NCBI RefSeq assembly: GCF_009858175.1
Contig: NZ_CP047393.1
Coordinates: 2,046,001 to 2,110,000 of the forward strand
Reading direction: 5' to 3'
Length of the DNA stretch: 64,000 nt
From: Pontibacillus sp. HMF3514
GTDB lineage: Bacteria; Bacillota; Bacilli; Bacillales; BH030062
The notes under the pieces are model-generated. The model saw only the letters and a list, made by a program, of their open reading frames with translations, was not told the DNA's origin and ran no database searches. The position numbers were made by a program, and so were the translations under genes. Below, piece by piece: positions 1 to 9,100 of the stretch (positions within the stretch are counted from its first letter, which is position 1; every line of letters begins with the position of its first letter).

Positions 1-292
1 CTGCTAGAAGGTCAGAACGATTGAAACCATATTGTTCTGAAGCTTGTTCAAGAAACTCAAAAAGCTCTTTTGTACGAAATTTTAAATCTTCTTCATCAAA
101 TACTCCTTCACGAAGTCTTTTGAAGAAGCGAGGCATTCCATTTTCACTAACATTTCCTCGCACACTTAAAATGGATGCTTCTGGATCAATCATTTGGGCT
201 AGTGGAATTAAATCTTGTTCTGTTCCCCCAGTACCATGTAATAGTAAAAGAACAGGACTATTTTTTGATCCTTGCTTAAAAATGTGTTCCAT
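1..292 (-). CDS. mhqD: MhqD-like carboxylesterase, N-terminal part
   Basis: Only the N-terminal ~97 residues lie in the window. The protein begins MEHIFKQGSKNSPVLLLLHG and has the HGTGG oxyanion-hole motif near residue 20, followed by a GNVSENGMPRFF stretch typical of the phospholipase/carboxylesterase (alpha/beta hydrolase) family. The catalytic Ser, Asp and His would lie beyond the window edge. Its ATG shares one base with the stop of the upstream dioxygenase gene (TAATG), so the two are probably translationally coupled. The same pairing occurs in the B. subtilis mhqNOD operon, which responds to hydroquinones and electrophiles, so a detoxification role is inferred. The gene is cut by the window, not truncated. 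Confidence 0.8.
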   Translation of the reverse strand, partial: MEHIFKQGSKNSPVLLLLHGTGGTEQDLIPLAQMIDPEASILSVRGNVSENGMPRFFKRLREGVFDEEDLKFRTKELFEFLEQASEQYGFNRSDLLA

Positions 293-1215
293 TATACATC
301 ACCTCTGTTTAGTTCTGGTAATAGATTTGAAATTTGTTCCCGTTTTGACTCAAGCCAAGAAGGAAGTTTTAAATCGTTTCCTAATTCATGAATTTCTTCA
401 TCAATCGTAAATCCAGGTTCGTCCGTAGCAATTTCAAATAAGATTCCACCGTATTCTGGGAAGTAAACCGATTTAAAATATTGACGGTCCATTACTGGTG
501 TGACACGAATTCCTAGTTCATTTGTTAATTTTGTCTGCCAAAGTTCTTGATCAGATTCTTTTTCTGTACGATAAGCTATATGATGTACAGTTCCTGCACC
601 ACCACGGCCTTGAGGTAATACCTCTTTTTCAATCCATAGATACTCAGCTACGTCACCATTAGCTTTGTAATAGTCGAATAAATCATCTTCAGATTGTTTT
701 TGATAACCTATACTCTCTACTACTGCACCCGTTTTATCCGGTTTCTCTGAATTTAATATAGCCCCATAAAATCCTTGAATTGCGAATTTCAGATCTATTG
801 GTGATTGCTTCCAAAGTTGAGTGATGCTTTCATTTGACTCCACAAGCCCTAATGGAAGTCCCTCTGAATCTGCAAACCATATTCCGTATTTATTTTCTTC
901 ATATTCAATTCCGTATTCTCTAAATCGATTTATCCAAAAGACTTTTGAGCCTTTTGGAATACTAAATAAAATTCGACTAACTTGTCCGCTTCCAATAGTA
1001 CCTGGAGCAGCTTGGGGTGCGGGGAAGAACGTTAAAATTGTACCAGGATTCCCTACTTCATCACCATAATATAAGTGATAAATACCAGGCTCATCAAAGT
1101 TTACTGTTTTCTTTACTAGTTTTAACCCTAGTTGTTGTTCATAAAAATCAAGGTTTTCTTGAGGATCTCTGACAATCGCTGTTATATGATGAATACCTCT
1201 TGTAGTTATATTCAT
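292..1215 (-). CDS. mhqO: MhqO-type ring-cleaving dioxygenase (VOC fold)
   Basis: This 307-residue protein has two vicinal-oxygen-chelate modules. The first starts at GIHHITAIV (residues 8-16) and the second contains GTVHHIAYR near residue 212. The His of these motifs and the Glu of GILFEIATDEPGF near residue 260 are the expected metal ligands of extradiol-type enzymes. Length agrees with MhqO of B. subtilis (about 310). MhqO-type proteins are thought to cleave or detoxify quinone-like aromatics in the cytosol. The gene lies directly upstream of the MhqD-like esterase with one-base overlap. A promoter with an MhqR-like operator sits about 75 bases upstream, so induction by quinones or other thiol-reactive electrophiles is likely. 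Confidence 0.85.
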   Translation of the reverse strand: MNITTRGIHHITAIVRDPQENLDFYEQQLGLKLVKKTVNFDEPGIYHLYYGDEVGNPGTILTFFPAPQAAPGTIGSGQVSRILFSIPKGSKVFWINRFREYGIEYEENKYGIWFADSEGLPLGLVESNESITQLWKQSPIDLKFAIQGFYGAILNSEKPDKTGAVVESIGYQKQSEDDLFDYYKANGDVAEYLWIEKEVLPQGRGGAGTVHHIAYRTEKESDQELWQTKLTNELGIRVTPVMDRQYFKSVYFPEYGGILFEIATDEPGFTIDEEIHELGNDLKLPSWLESKREQISNLLPELNRGDV

Positions 1216-1286
1216 GCTATGAGCCCCCTTTTGTTTACATAATATAATTATGGTTAATGGTGGTTAATCATCTCATTTTCAAGATT

Positions 1287-1315
1287 ATTTTATCTTGAAT
1301 TCGAAACATCGTCAA
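1287..1315 (-). promoter_or_regulatory. Sigma-A promoter of the mhqO-mhqD unit
   Basis: On the minus strand TTGACG (1315-1310), a 17-base spacer and TAAAAT (1292-1287) form a near-consensus vegetative promoter about 75 bases upstream of the mhqO start. The spacer contains the operator candidate listed separately. Confidence 0.72.
1291..1308. promoter_or_regulatory. Candidate MhqR operator
   Basis: TATCTTGAATTCGAAACA is an imperfect palindrome centred on GAATTC. It agrees at 15 of 18 positions with the MhqR site that I remember for B. subtilis (TATCTCGAATTCGAGATA). It lies wholly between the -35 and -10 hexamers, where a repressor would block RNA polymerase. The assignment rests on this resemblance and on the mhq-type genes downstream. 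Confidence 0.6.
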
Positions 1316-1385
1316 ACTAAACAGTTTTACTCCTTTTTCTATTGAACATCAACAACCTTTTGGAAAAAACCACTGCAGAAACAGA

Positions 1386-1433
1386 GGTACATTGATAAAA
1401 GATGAGCAAACGAATCAGCTTTATCAATGTACC
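1386..1433. terminator. 14-bp perfect inverted repeat after terC
   Basis: GGTACATTGATAAA (1386-1399) is the exact reverse complement of 1420-1433, with a 20-base loop. It lies 3' of the minus-strand TerC gene. The following bases on the minus strand are only weakly T-rich (CTCTGTTTCTG), so it may act as a weak terminator or an mRNA-stabilising stem. Confidence 0.5.
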
Positions 1434-1456
1434 CTTTTCCTATCACACACTTTCTT

Positions 1457-2272
1457 CTAGTCCCTTTCCTTCTGCTCATTATATAGATTGGATTCTTCTT
1501 GTTTTTCTCTTGGAGAAGCAAACCAACCTATGAGTGCTGTAGCAAGTAATACTGTCCAGAAAATCACTTTCCATGTAATCGATTCGGGAAAATGTTTCGG
1601 AATGATTTGTACATCTTTATGTGCAAGTACATGAACCAGTAGCTTTACACCAACCCAACCTACGATAATGTAGGCTGCACTTTGTAGCCCTTTCTTTTCT
1701 TGAAGAATCTTAACAAAGTAAGAAGCAGCTACTCGAATAAGTATAACACCTGCAAGTCCGCCAGCTAGAATGACTCCGAATTTTGCGCCATCTAAATCTC
1801 CTACTTTAGGAAGCGATGTTTCTGGAAGACTTGAGGCCAGAGCTACCGCTGCTAAGATAGAATCAATCGCAAATACAATATCTGTTATTTCTACTTTTAA
1901 TACTGTTTTCCAGAATCCTTTAGAAGATACTTGTTCAGATCCTTCCTCTTTATCTTTTTCTTCATCTTCACTTGGATCTTTATTCAATACATGTTTTTTC
2001 ACTAAGAATTTAATTGAAATATAGAGCAAATAGGCTGCACCAAGTGCTTGTACTTGCCAAATATGAACGAGAAACGAAATTAAAAATAATGATATAAACC
2101 TAAAAACAAATGCTCCACCTAGTCCATAAAGTAACGCGCGTCTTTGTTGTTTATCAGGAAGGTGTTTCACCATTAATGCCATGACTAATGCATTATCAGC
2201 AGCAAGAATCCCTTCTAAACCGATAATGACTAAGAATACCCAACTGTACTCTAACCATAAACCGAAATCCAT
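1457..2272 (-). CDS. TerC-family membrane protein
   Basis: The protein has 271 residues and about seven hydrophobic segments. Two acidic intramembrane motifs are diagnostic of the TerC family: EGILAADNALVMA near the N terminus and EITDIVFAIDSILAAVA near the middle. A charged cytoplasmic loop (DPSEDEEKDKEEGSEQ) separates the two halves. Relatives (B. subtilis YceF/YkoY/MeeF, E. coli Alx) act in manganese export or in metal loading of secreted proteins. The start was placed at MDFGLW because AAGGAGG lies seven bases before it; an upstream ATG overlaps that ribosome binding site. No yybP-ykoY manganese riboswitch is visible in the 100-base upstream gap, which is taken by the msrAB terminator. 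Confidence 0.85.
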   Translation of the reverse strand: MDFGLWLEYSWVFLVIIGLEGILAADNALVMALMVKHLPDKQQRRALLYGLGGAFVFRFISLFLISFLVHIWQVQALGAAYLLYISIKFLVKKHVLNKDPSEDEEKDKEEGSEQVSSKGFWKTVLKVEITDIVFAIDSILAAVALASSLPETSLPKVGDLDGAKFGVILAGGLAGVILIRVAASYFVKILQEKKGLQSAAYIIVGWVGVKLLVHVLAHKDVQIIPKHFPESITWKVIFWTVLLATALIGWFASPREKQEESNLYNEQKERD

Positions 2273-2324
2273 ATAGAAGCCTCCTTCATGCCTTTCCATT
2301 ACCGTATTCTATAGAATTTAAACT

Positions 2325-2370
2325 AAAAACCCCTCCCCCAAGTTTTGGCTTAAAACCTGAGTGAGGGGTT
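2325..2370 (-). terminator. Terminator of msrAB
   Basis: On the minus strand AACCCCTC pairs with GAGGGGTT, which is followed by a short T run. A smaller hairpin (GGTTTTAAGCCAAAAC) is nested in the loop. It lies immediately after the msrAB stop codon. Confidence 0.8.
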
Positions 2371-2375
2371 AATGC

Positions 2376-3338
2376 TTATTGAAAGATATAAGTTAAATGA
2401 CCGTATCCTTCTTCTTCTAATCGATCCTTAGGAATAAACTTTAAGGCTGCTGAATTAATACAATAACGAAGTCCACCTTCATCCTTAGGACCATCTTCAA
2501 AAACGTGGCCTAAGTGTGAATCAGCATGATGGCTTTTCACTTCAGTACGAATCATACCATGCGAAGTATCCATGTTTTCATCAACATAATAGGTGTCGAT
2601 GGGTCTAGTAAAACTAGGCCACCCACATCCAGCATCATATTTATCACGAGAGCTAAATAATGGCTCTCCAGAAACAATATCTACATAGATCCCATCTTCT
2701 TCATGGTCATGAAATTCATTTTGAAATGGCGTTTCTGTTCCGCCTTCTTGTGTGACCTTATACTGAAGAGGCGTCAACGTCTCTTTTAATTTCTCTGGAT
2801 CCTTATCAAGATTCCAATGCTTTTCAATGAATTCTTTACGTCCAGAACCTTTTTTGTACATTTTATAGTGATAAGGCTGTTTTTTATAATACTCTTGATG
2901 TTTCTCCTCTGCTGGATAAAATGGCTTTGCCTCGAGAATCTTAGTGACAATTGGGGAAGAAAACTTTCCGCTATTTTCTAGTTTTCGCTTGGATTCCTCA
3001 GCCATTTGCTTTTGTTCCTCATTATGATAAAAAATGATCGTTTGATAATGGTCACCACGATCAGCAAATTGTCCACCTGCATCTGTTGGATCAATTTGTT
3101 GCCAGAATACCTCTAGCAAACGCTCGTAAGGAAAAATCTCTGGATCGTAAGTTATTTGTACTGCTTCTACATGACCTGTATCCTTTGAGATTAAGTCAAG
3201 ATAAGTTGGGTGTTCAATATCTCCACCTGTATAACCAGATACAACTTCATGGATACCTGGGCGTTCATCAAAGGGTTCCACCATACACCAGAAACATCCG
3301 CCTGCAAATGTTGCTTTCTCTAGTTGCTTATGTGTCAC
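2376..3338 (-). CDS. msrAB: Fused methionine sulfoxide reductase MsrA-MsrB
   Basis: The 320-residue protein carries both reductases in one chain. The MsrA part (about 1-175) has the catalytic motif GCFWC with Cys15. The MsrB part (about 180-320) has GCGWPSF, HVF and RYCIN with the catalytic Cys near 293. The zinc-binding CxxC pairs of many MsrB proteins are absent: the sequence reads [11 protein letters not shown] where the first CxxC would be. MsrA reduces the S epimer and MsrB the R epimer of methionine sulfoxide, repairing oxidised proteins. Many bacilli encode the two as neighbouring separate genes, so the fusion is notable. Translation starts at GTG six bases after AGGAGG. It sits beside other oxidative/electrophile stress genes. 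Confidence 0.95.
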   Translation of the reverse strand: MTHKQLEKATFAGGCFWCMVEPFDERPGIHEVVSGYTGGDIEHPTYLDLISKDTGHVEAVQITYDPEIFPYERLLEVFWQQIDPTDAGGQFADRGDHYQTIIFYHNEEQKQMAEESKRKLENSGKFSSPIVTKILEAKPFYPAEEKHQEYYKKQPYHYKMYKKGSGRKEFIEKHWNLDKDPEKLKETLTPLQYKVTQEGGTETPFQNEFHDHEEDGIYVDIVSGEPLFSSRDKYDAGCGWPSFTRPIDTYYVDENMDTSHGMIRTEVKSHHADSHLGHVFEDGPKDEGGLRYCINSAALKFIPKDRLEEEGYGHLTYIFQ

Positions 3339-3423
3339 GGAGATCCTCCTCTACTTGTTCATTCATTTCTACATTTCCTATTATTGTTTCCCCTTATGAA
3401 GAAAAAATCAAGAAAATTGCTTA

Positions 3424-4050
3424 TTAAATGTATAACCGAGGTTGAGACGCTCCATTCGTTGTAGTTGGTTGATTTGATTGAACTTGTTGAGAATTCTTAT
3501 TTATTTCATCAGAGTTCTGTGATGAAGGCTGAGATTGGATTCCTTGTTGTTCAGAAGAATTATTTTCATCTATTTCACCTTCATCAGGCTCACGCATAAT
3601 TTTCATAAGCTTAACCATGGTTGGGATGTTTCGAACCATTGGACCATATTGCTGAATCATAGGCGCAGCAGATTGTGCCATTTTTAACACCTGCTGTACA
3701 TTATTCAGCATACCTGATACGCCCCCTCCAGCACTACCTACTCCTTGACCTAGCGCTCCCAATTGAGGAAGCCCTCCGCCGCCTGCTGAAGATTGAAAAA
3801 GGTTAGATAATAAATTTCCACCTGCACGACTTCCCATCCCTTGCATGTTTGGGAACCCTTGCATTCCATTCATTGCAGACATACCATTCCAACCTGATGA
3901 ACCTTGGTTAAAAAAGCTTTGTGGACCTTCAAATCCAGAGAATGGCATAGGCTGACGCATATTCGTACTCATTCCAAATGGGTTCATTGAATTCATACCG
4001 GGTCCTGGCATAAATCCGTTTTGCCCCATAGGTCTTATTCCTGGAGGCAT
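3424..4050 (-). CDS. YqfQ-like Met/Gly/Gln-rich protein
   Basis: The 208-residue protein has three parts. The first ~90 residues are rich in Met, Gly, Asn and Pro (MGQNGFMPGPGMNSMNPFGM). A conserved central helical block of about 45 residues follows (NVQQVLKMAQSAAPMIQQYG, then VRNIPTMVKLMKIM). The tail is Gln/Ser/Asn-rich and low complexity. The central block resembles the YqfQ/VrrA family of bacilli, whose function is unknown; sporulation expression has been suggested for it. The start at MPPGIRPMG is favoured by GGAGGGG five bases upstream; the GTG two codons earlier overlaps that site. There are no Cys residues. Confidence 0.7.
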   Translation of the reverse strand: MPPGIRPMGQNGFMPGPGMNSMNPFGMSTNMRQPMPFSGFEGPQSFFNQGSSGWNGMSAMNGMQGFPNMQGMGSRAGGNLLSNLFQSSAGGGGLPQLGALGQGVGSAGGGVSGMLNNVQQVLKMAQSAAPMIQQYGPMVRNIPTMVKLMKIMREPDEGEIDENNSSEQQGIQSQPSSQNSDEINKNSQQVQSNQPTTTNGASQPRLYI

Positions 4051-4139
4051 ATTCACCCCTCCTTTACATCCTTCATTACAATTACTGTACGTTAGGGCAA
4101 TGTCACTGGTGTAGGCAGATACCCATGTTAAAGTAATTA

Positions 4140-4826
4140 TTATAATTCATCAGCTTTCAATGGTAATTGCCATTGAATTGGATCAAATCCATTTTCTACC
4201 AGAAATGAATTGGCTCTAGAGAAATGCTTGCTACCAAAGAATCCTTTGTGAGCAGAAAATGGGCTTGGATGTGGTGAAGTTAAAATCAGATGTTTTGATT
4301 CATTTAACATTTCACGTTTTTGTTGAGCATGTTTCCCCCATAACATAAAAACAAGAGGATCTTCTCGGTCATTTAAAAGTCGAATTACTTCGTCCGTAAA
4401 CAATTCCCAGCCCATTCCTTTATGGGAATGAGCATTCTTTTCTCTGACCGTTAGAACTGTATTAAGGAGAATAACACCTTGCTTGGCCCAGTGCAGTAGG
4501 TTGCCATGGTTCGGTATTTCTATCCCTACATCTTCATGTAGCTCTTTATAAATATTTCGCAGCGACGGCGGAATTTTAACTCCAGGCTGAACAGAAAAAC
4601 TAAACCCATGAGCTTGCCCTGGCCCGTGGTAAGGGTCCTGTCCCAGGATAACAACCTTAGCATTATGATAAGGAGTATAATGAAGAGCATTAAAGATGTC
4701 ATTCATATCTGGATAAATTCTTTGATTGGAATATTCTTGCTTTAAAAACTCGCGTAATTGGAGATAGCTTTGTGATTGGAATGTGGGCTCTAACAAAGGA
4801 GCCCAGTCATTATGTAAAGGGTTCAT
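4140..4826 (-). CDS. ung: Uracil-DNA glycosylase
   Basis: The 228-residue family-1 glycosylase has the water-activating motif GQDPYHG with Asp64, the uracil-binding GFSFSV segment, LLNTVLTVR, and the DNA-intercalation motif [11 protein letters not shown] near residue 187. It excises uracil arising from cytosine deamination or dUTP misincorporation and so starts base-excision repair. Length and motifs are complete. AGGAGG lies eight bases before the ATG. It is a single gene; the next minus-strand unit upstream (the 30-residue peptide) ends with its own terminator. Confidence 0.97.
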   Translation of the reverse strand: MNPLHNDWAPLLEPTFQSQSYLQLREFLKQEYSNQRIYPDMNDIFNALHYTPYHNAKVVILGQDPYHGPGQAHGFSFSVQPGVKIPPSLRNIYKELHEDVGIEIPNHGNLLHWAKQGVILLNTVLTVREKNAHSHKGMGWELFTDEVIRLLNDREDPLVFMLWGKHAQQKREMLNESKHLILTSPHPSPFSAHKGFFGSKHFSRANSFLVENGFDPIQWQLPLKADEL

Positions 4827-4855
4827 GTCTTGTGCCTCCTAGTGTTGCGATATGT

Positions 4856-4890
4856 AAAAAGGCAGATGCAAGTAACCTTGCATCTGCCTA
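4856..4890 (-). terminator. Terminator after the 30-residue peptide gene
   Basis: AGGCAGATGCAAG and CTTGCATCTGCCT form a 13-bp perfect stem with a four-base loop, followed on the minus strand by TTTTTACAT. It separates the mini-gene from ung. Confidence 0.88.
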
Positions 4891-4917
4891 GAAGTGTAGC
4901 ATGCACTATAATGTCAA

Positions 4918-5010
4918 TCAATCTGAAGTTAAGTCGCCAGCTATGATCAATCCGATGGTGCCACTTAAAATAACGCCAAATAACATTGCTGGAAGCATAG
5001 CAGATAACAT
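4918..5010 (-). CDS. 30-residue hydrophobic peptide
   Basis: The reading frame encodes MLSAMLPAMLFGVILSGTIG followed by LIIAGDLTSD. Residues 5-24 are hydrophobic and would span the membrane once; the only charged residues are two Asp at the C-terminal end. A strong ribosome binding site (AGAGGGGGATG) lies about seven bases before the ATG, and a strong terminator starts 28 bases after the stop. A TATAAT sits on the minus strand about 40 bases upstream. These signals around such a short frame suggest a real gene. I do not recognise the family; it is not of the YjcZ type. Confidence 0.6.
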   Translation of the reverse strand: MLSAMLPAMLFGVILSGTIGLIIAGDLTSD

Positions 5011-5182
5011 AGAGCATCCCCCTCTATTTGAATGATCCCTAACCTACTTTTATTATAAGTTACAATCACTCTTTATAACTGGAGGAGATTTGGCTATTTT
5101 ATGAATATTTCTTATTACCCCGACATTTCCCGGGCAAGCGCAACATTCTACAAAATAGCGGTTAGAAGCTAGAAATCTGTCG

Positions 5183-5443
5183 TTAATTGACGCTATACAA
5201 AGATGTAAGCTGATAAATAATTGTTGTTTTTTCTTCAGCCCACTTTAATTCCGTAATAATAGCTGTCCCAATATGCTCTGATTCCTCTTGACGCATAATA
5301 TCAATTTCTTGATCCATAGGAAATAACCGATAACCTGGTAATTGTAAATGAAATACGTTGTCCTTTTCTCCGATTCTTTCTTCGAGTCCATTTGTAATAA
5401 TAGCCCATTCCAAGCTTAAAGGCATGTTCATGATTTTCGCCAT
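5183..5443 (-). CDS. Small conserved protein, DUF2584-like
   Basis: The 86-residue protein is mostly beta-strand in pattern, with no membrane segment and no Cys. Features such as PLSLEWAIITNGLEERI, GYRLFPMDQEIDI, RQEESEHIG and YQLTSLYSVN resemble the uncharacterised DUF2584 family of bacilli. The start is uncertain: AAAGG lies between the first ATG and MNMPLS (codon 5), so the shorter form may be the true one. Function unknown. Confidence 0.6.
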   Translation of the reverse strand: MAKIMNMPLSLEWAIITNGLEERIGEKDNVFHLQLPGYRLFPMDQEIDIMRQEESEHIGTAIITELKWAEEKTTIIYQLTSLYSVN

Positions 5444-5502
5444 CCTTTTTTTCTATTTTGCTTTAATCGTAAGATAGACATACGTGTTATTCAAGGGAAA
5501 CC

Positions 5503-5892
5503 TTATATTAACCTATGATTAGCTGGTTTCACACTTGCTAAATCGAATTCAGAAACAGTTGTCGTGAAGTCTTGAAAGCAAAATGGGAAGTAAATTTGAT
5601 GACCTTCAATAATTTTCTGATTCCGATCGAATTTTCGTGCTAGTTGTGGTGATGCATCATTTTCTAAAAGACATTCTAAAATATGCTGAATCGTTTGTAA
5701 TGCCGCAGTTACTTCCATAATTTCTTGCAACGTGTATTCATCAAGATCTTCCTGACATAATACACCAAATGTCTTTAAATCATCTACATAAGACTCTGAA
5801 AAAAACGATGGTAGGATGCTTCGGTGGAAGTGATCAAGTAATGACCGGACATAGGATTGTTGTTCGGGTGTTGATGCTGTAACGACTTTCAT
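5503..5892 (-). CDS. YhcU-like protein (DUF5365)
   Basis: The 129-residue protein begins MKVVTASTPEQQSYVRSLLD and continues HRSILPSFFSESYVDDLKTF, LQTIQHILECL and GHQIYFPFCF. This pattern resembles B. subtilis YhcU, a cytosolic protein of unknown function. The start was set at MKVV because GAGGGGG lies just upstream; the longer frame begins inside that site. About 60 bases follow before the next minus-strand gene, which could be co-transcribed. I do not infer a function. Confidence 0.6.
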   Translation of the reverse strand: MKVVTASTPEQQSYVRSLLDHFHRSILPSFFSESYVDDLKTFGVLCQEDLDEYTLQEIMEVTAALQTIQHILECLLENDASPQLARKFDRNQKIIEGHQIYFPFCFQDFTTTVSEFDLASVKPANHRLI

Positions 5893-5991
5893 AATTGTCC
5901 CCCTCTTAATCATTTAAAGTCGTGTTTGTTGTTTATTTTTCTGATAGACAAACCCAGAAAACTTTATGATAGGTAAATAGAATATGTATGA

Positions 5992-6042
5992 TAGCCCTTC
6001 AATAGGAGAACGTTTCTGTTATCTATCCTCCATTGAGGACTA
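5992..6042. repeat. Imperfect hairpin between sbcC and the YhcU-like gene
   Basis: TAGCCCTTCAATAGGAG (from 5992) pairs imperfectly with CTCCATTGAGGACTA (to 6042). There is no T tract on either side. It may be a weak sbcC terminator or a leader hairpin. Nothing else is visible in the 5893-6107 gap. Confidence 0.4.
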
Positions 6043-6107
6043 TATGTCTATTATTTACTATAACATGGCCAATTTAAAATCTTTAAGCAGTAATTATTGG
6101 TAGACCC

Positions 6108-9100
6108 TTACTGAAACGAAAAAGCTAAGCTTGAACCATTAGGTGATGGTGTTATATGAAGTTTTGCTCTTATTTCATTCTTTAATTGTGGTACGTGAGA
6201 GATGATACCAAGCATACGATCGCCTTGTTGAAGATCTTTCAAAGTATCGATTGCTTGCTCAAGAGATGCTTCGTCTAATGTTCCAAATCCTTCATCGATA
6301 AATAACGTATCAAGTTGAACGCCACCAGCATGAGCTTGTATAACATCTGCCATACCAAGCGCTAAGCTTAAAGCAGCTTTAAACCCTTCACCGCCAGATA
6401 AGGTTTTAACTGATCGCTTCTGACCTGTATAGTGATCAATAACCTCTAGGTCCAAGCCACTTTGCGCTCCTCCTTTAGCGCGTTCTTGACTTCGTTCAAG
6501 TTGATAGCGATGATCCGTCATTTTGTCTAAACGGATATTTGCTTGAACAATAATCTCATCAAGAAAAGCAGATAACACGTAGCGCTCAAAGGATAATTTA
6601 TACGTATTATCTCCCTTTGCCAGCTCAGCAAGTTCCCCCATATAGAAGTATTTCTCTTCTGCAGCTTTTCGATCATAAATATAACTTTCCAATTGTTTAA
6701 AAATACGTTCGTGATCTCGAATGCGCATTTTAATTTGTTGTTCCTCTTGATAAAGTTGATCAATAGCAACTTCTTGCTTTTCCATAATTTCTAATTGTTC
6801 ATTTAATTTAGGCGGTTCAACATCTCGTAATTCTTCTTCCAATGCTTTGTAAGAGTCTGCTAACGTTTGTTTCTTATTTAGAAATTCCTCTACTTGCTTA
6901 CGTATCATTTCTAATTCTTCTTTAGGTAACTTTGCATTCTGATATTCTTCTATGGTTTCAAAACCTTTTTCTTTACACGCCTCTTCCCATTCTTGAAAGG
7001 CTTTTTTCTCATGCTGCTCAAGATCTTTCACATAGCCTTTTTGTTGAGTTAATTCTGTTTCAAGTTTTTGTTTTTCTTCTTTCTCCTGTTGATACCTTTT
7101 CGTAAGCTCTTCGAAGGATTGAATCCAGGATTTATACCGTTTTTCTTCATATATCACCCATTCATTAAGAGATTGGGCATCTCTGTTTGTTTCTGGTAAT
7201 TCTTCTTCTAGTTGTTCTAATTTCGTATAAATCCCGAGCCACTTATCATGTACTTGCTGATACTGATTTTGTTGTTCTTGTTCTTTGCTTTCAAGCTCTT
7301 TTAGTTTATTTTGTGTTTGCTCAAGCTTCTTCATCTGTTGTTCAATTTCTTGTATTTTTTTTGCTACATGATTTTTGTTTTCAGTTATAGAAGCTTTTTG
7401 TTGTTCCCAATAATACTTTTGACCTTCTCTATTTTGTTCCTGAACTGGGGCATGTTCGAGATACGGAGACAAAGCTTCTAATAACTGTTCTACGATATGG
7501 CGCTGTGATTGACCCTCTGACTTCGTCTGTATAAATTGATCTTGGAGCTTTTGTAAGTGTTGTTCACCTTGTTGTTGCTTGTTTTTGGCTTCTTGCAAGG
7601 TGTGATCAGATATATCTTTGCCTTCAAGTGTAGCCGGAGATGGATGGTCTAATGAACCACATACAGGACATGCTTCTCCTGAAGTTAGGTCAGCGGCAAG
7701 AGAAAGAGCTCTATGTTGTTTCAGTTGATCTTCTAATGTGTTCACATGTAGTTGTTTCGCTTCAAGATCAGCTTTAGCTTGTTCGTAATTCTGCTTTACC
7801 TGTTGATATTGGTCTCGCAATTTAGAAAGCTTTTTCTCCTCATCCATTAAACGATAAAGCTGTTTGACTCCTTCTTTGAGCTCTTTTTCTTTAGACTCCA
7901 GTTCATAATATTGCTTGGATAAAGATTGTGACTCAAATGTAGACTGAGATAATTGATTCACTAGCTTTTGGTTGTTCTCTTTTTCAGACTGTATAGACTT
8001 GAGTACACTTTGTTTTTCTTGTTTTTGTTTCTCTAACCGATTAAGTTCCTGTTTTAACTCCTGATAGCGTGTAACTTTTGTAAGATCTTGTTTTGCTTTT
8101 TGAATATCTTCTTTAAGCTGTTCACGCTCCGGTTGTCTTTTATCTTCTTCCTGGTATGTCTTTTCCGTTCTAATAAACTTGTTCTGTGACTCTTCTAGTT
8201 TTTTCGTTTTTTCTTGAATGTGAACAAGTTGTTTATCTTTTTCCTGCTTCCATTTCTTCGCTTGTTCTTCATAGGATCGAATTGTTTCGGCTTTGTCAGC
8301 TTTTTGAACTTTTACCTGTTTGTTTTCGATATCATTCTCATACTGTTTCAGGTCTTTCAGTTCTTGTTCATATTGATCCCGTTTTTGGAATTGTTCCGAA
8401 ACCTGCTTGTCTTTATAATACTTTTCTTGAGCAGTTTTTAATTGACTTCGTTTTTCTTTTAAGGCTCCTTGATATTCTTCAACGGTTTTCTCATCTTGCT
8501 TGAGGTCTTCCTCAAGCTGTTCAAGTGCCTTTGTACTTGATGCGATTCCTTCCTTATCTTCTTCAGACCAGTGAAGCTTCTGAATTTCATCACGTTCTTT
8601 TTGTTCGATATTAGAGATGCTTTCTTTTAATTCTTTAGATTCATCTTTCAATCTAGTAGTAATATGTTCGTAAACATAAGTTTGAAAGATCTTTTGTAAG
8701 ATCTCTTCCCGTTCTTTACTATTCTCAGAAATAAGTCTTCGAAACTCACCTTGAGGGATCATGACCATTTTTCGGAATTGTTCATAATCCAAGTGAAGCA
8801 TACTTTCTATTGTTTCGTTAACATCTTTAATCTTAGATGAGAGTAATAGCTTTTCTTCTCCTGCAATTTCATATAGCTCTGCTCGAGGAGGTTGTTCTGT
8901 GTACCCTTCACCACGAGATTTTTTCTTCATTTGCTTTGGTGCGCGTACCACTTCATAACGCTTATCTTTTAAATCAAAAACAAACGATACTTCTGTTGGT
9001 TGCTCCAATTCAGCAAAGTGACTTCGAAGTGTATCTTGATCTCTTTCACTTCCACTTGCACGTCCATATAACGCATACACCATGGCATCGAATACACTTG

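Noticed and set aside
1339-1521. Minus-strand frame overlapping the end of terC
   Set aside because: It overlaps the TerC stop region and the inverted repeat and has no ribosome binding site.
2273-2375. Possible yybP-ykoY manganese riboswitch before terC
   Set aside because: The gap is only ~100 bases and is explained by the msrAB terminator; the GGGGAGUA-type riboswitch core is not present.
8186-8503. Plus-strand frames antisense to sbcC
   Set aside because: They arise from the Gln/Glu/Lys-rich coiled-coil codons read backwards, giving Phe/Leu-rich chains without start signals.
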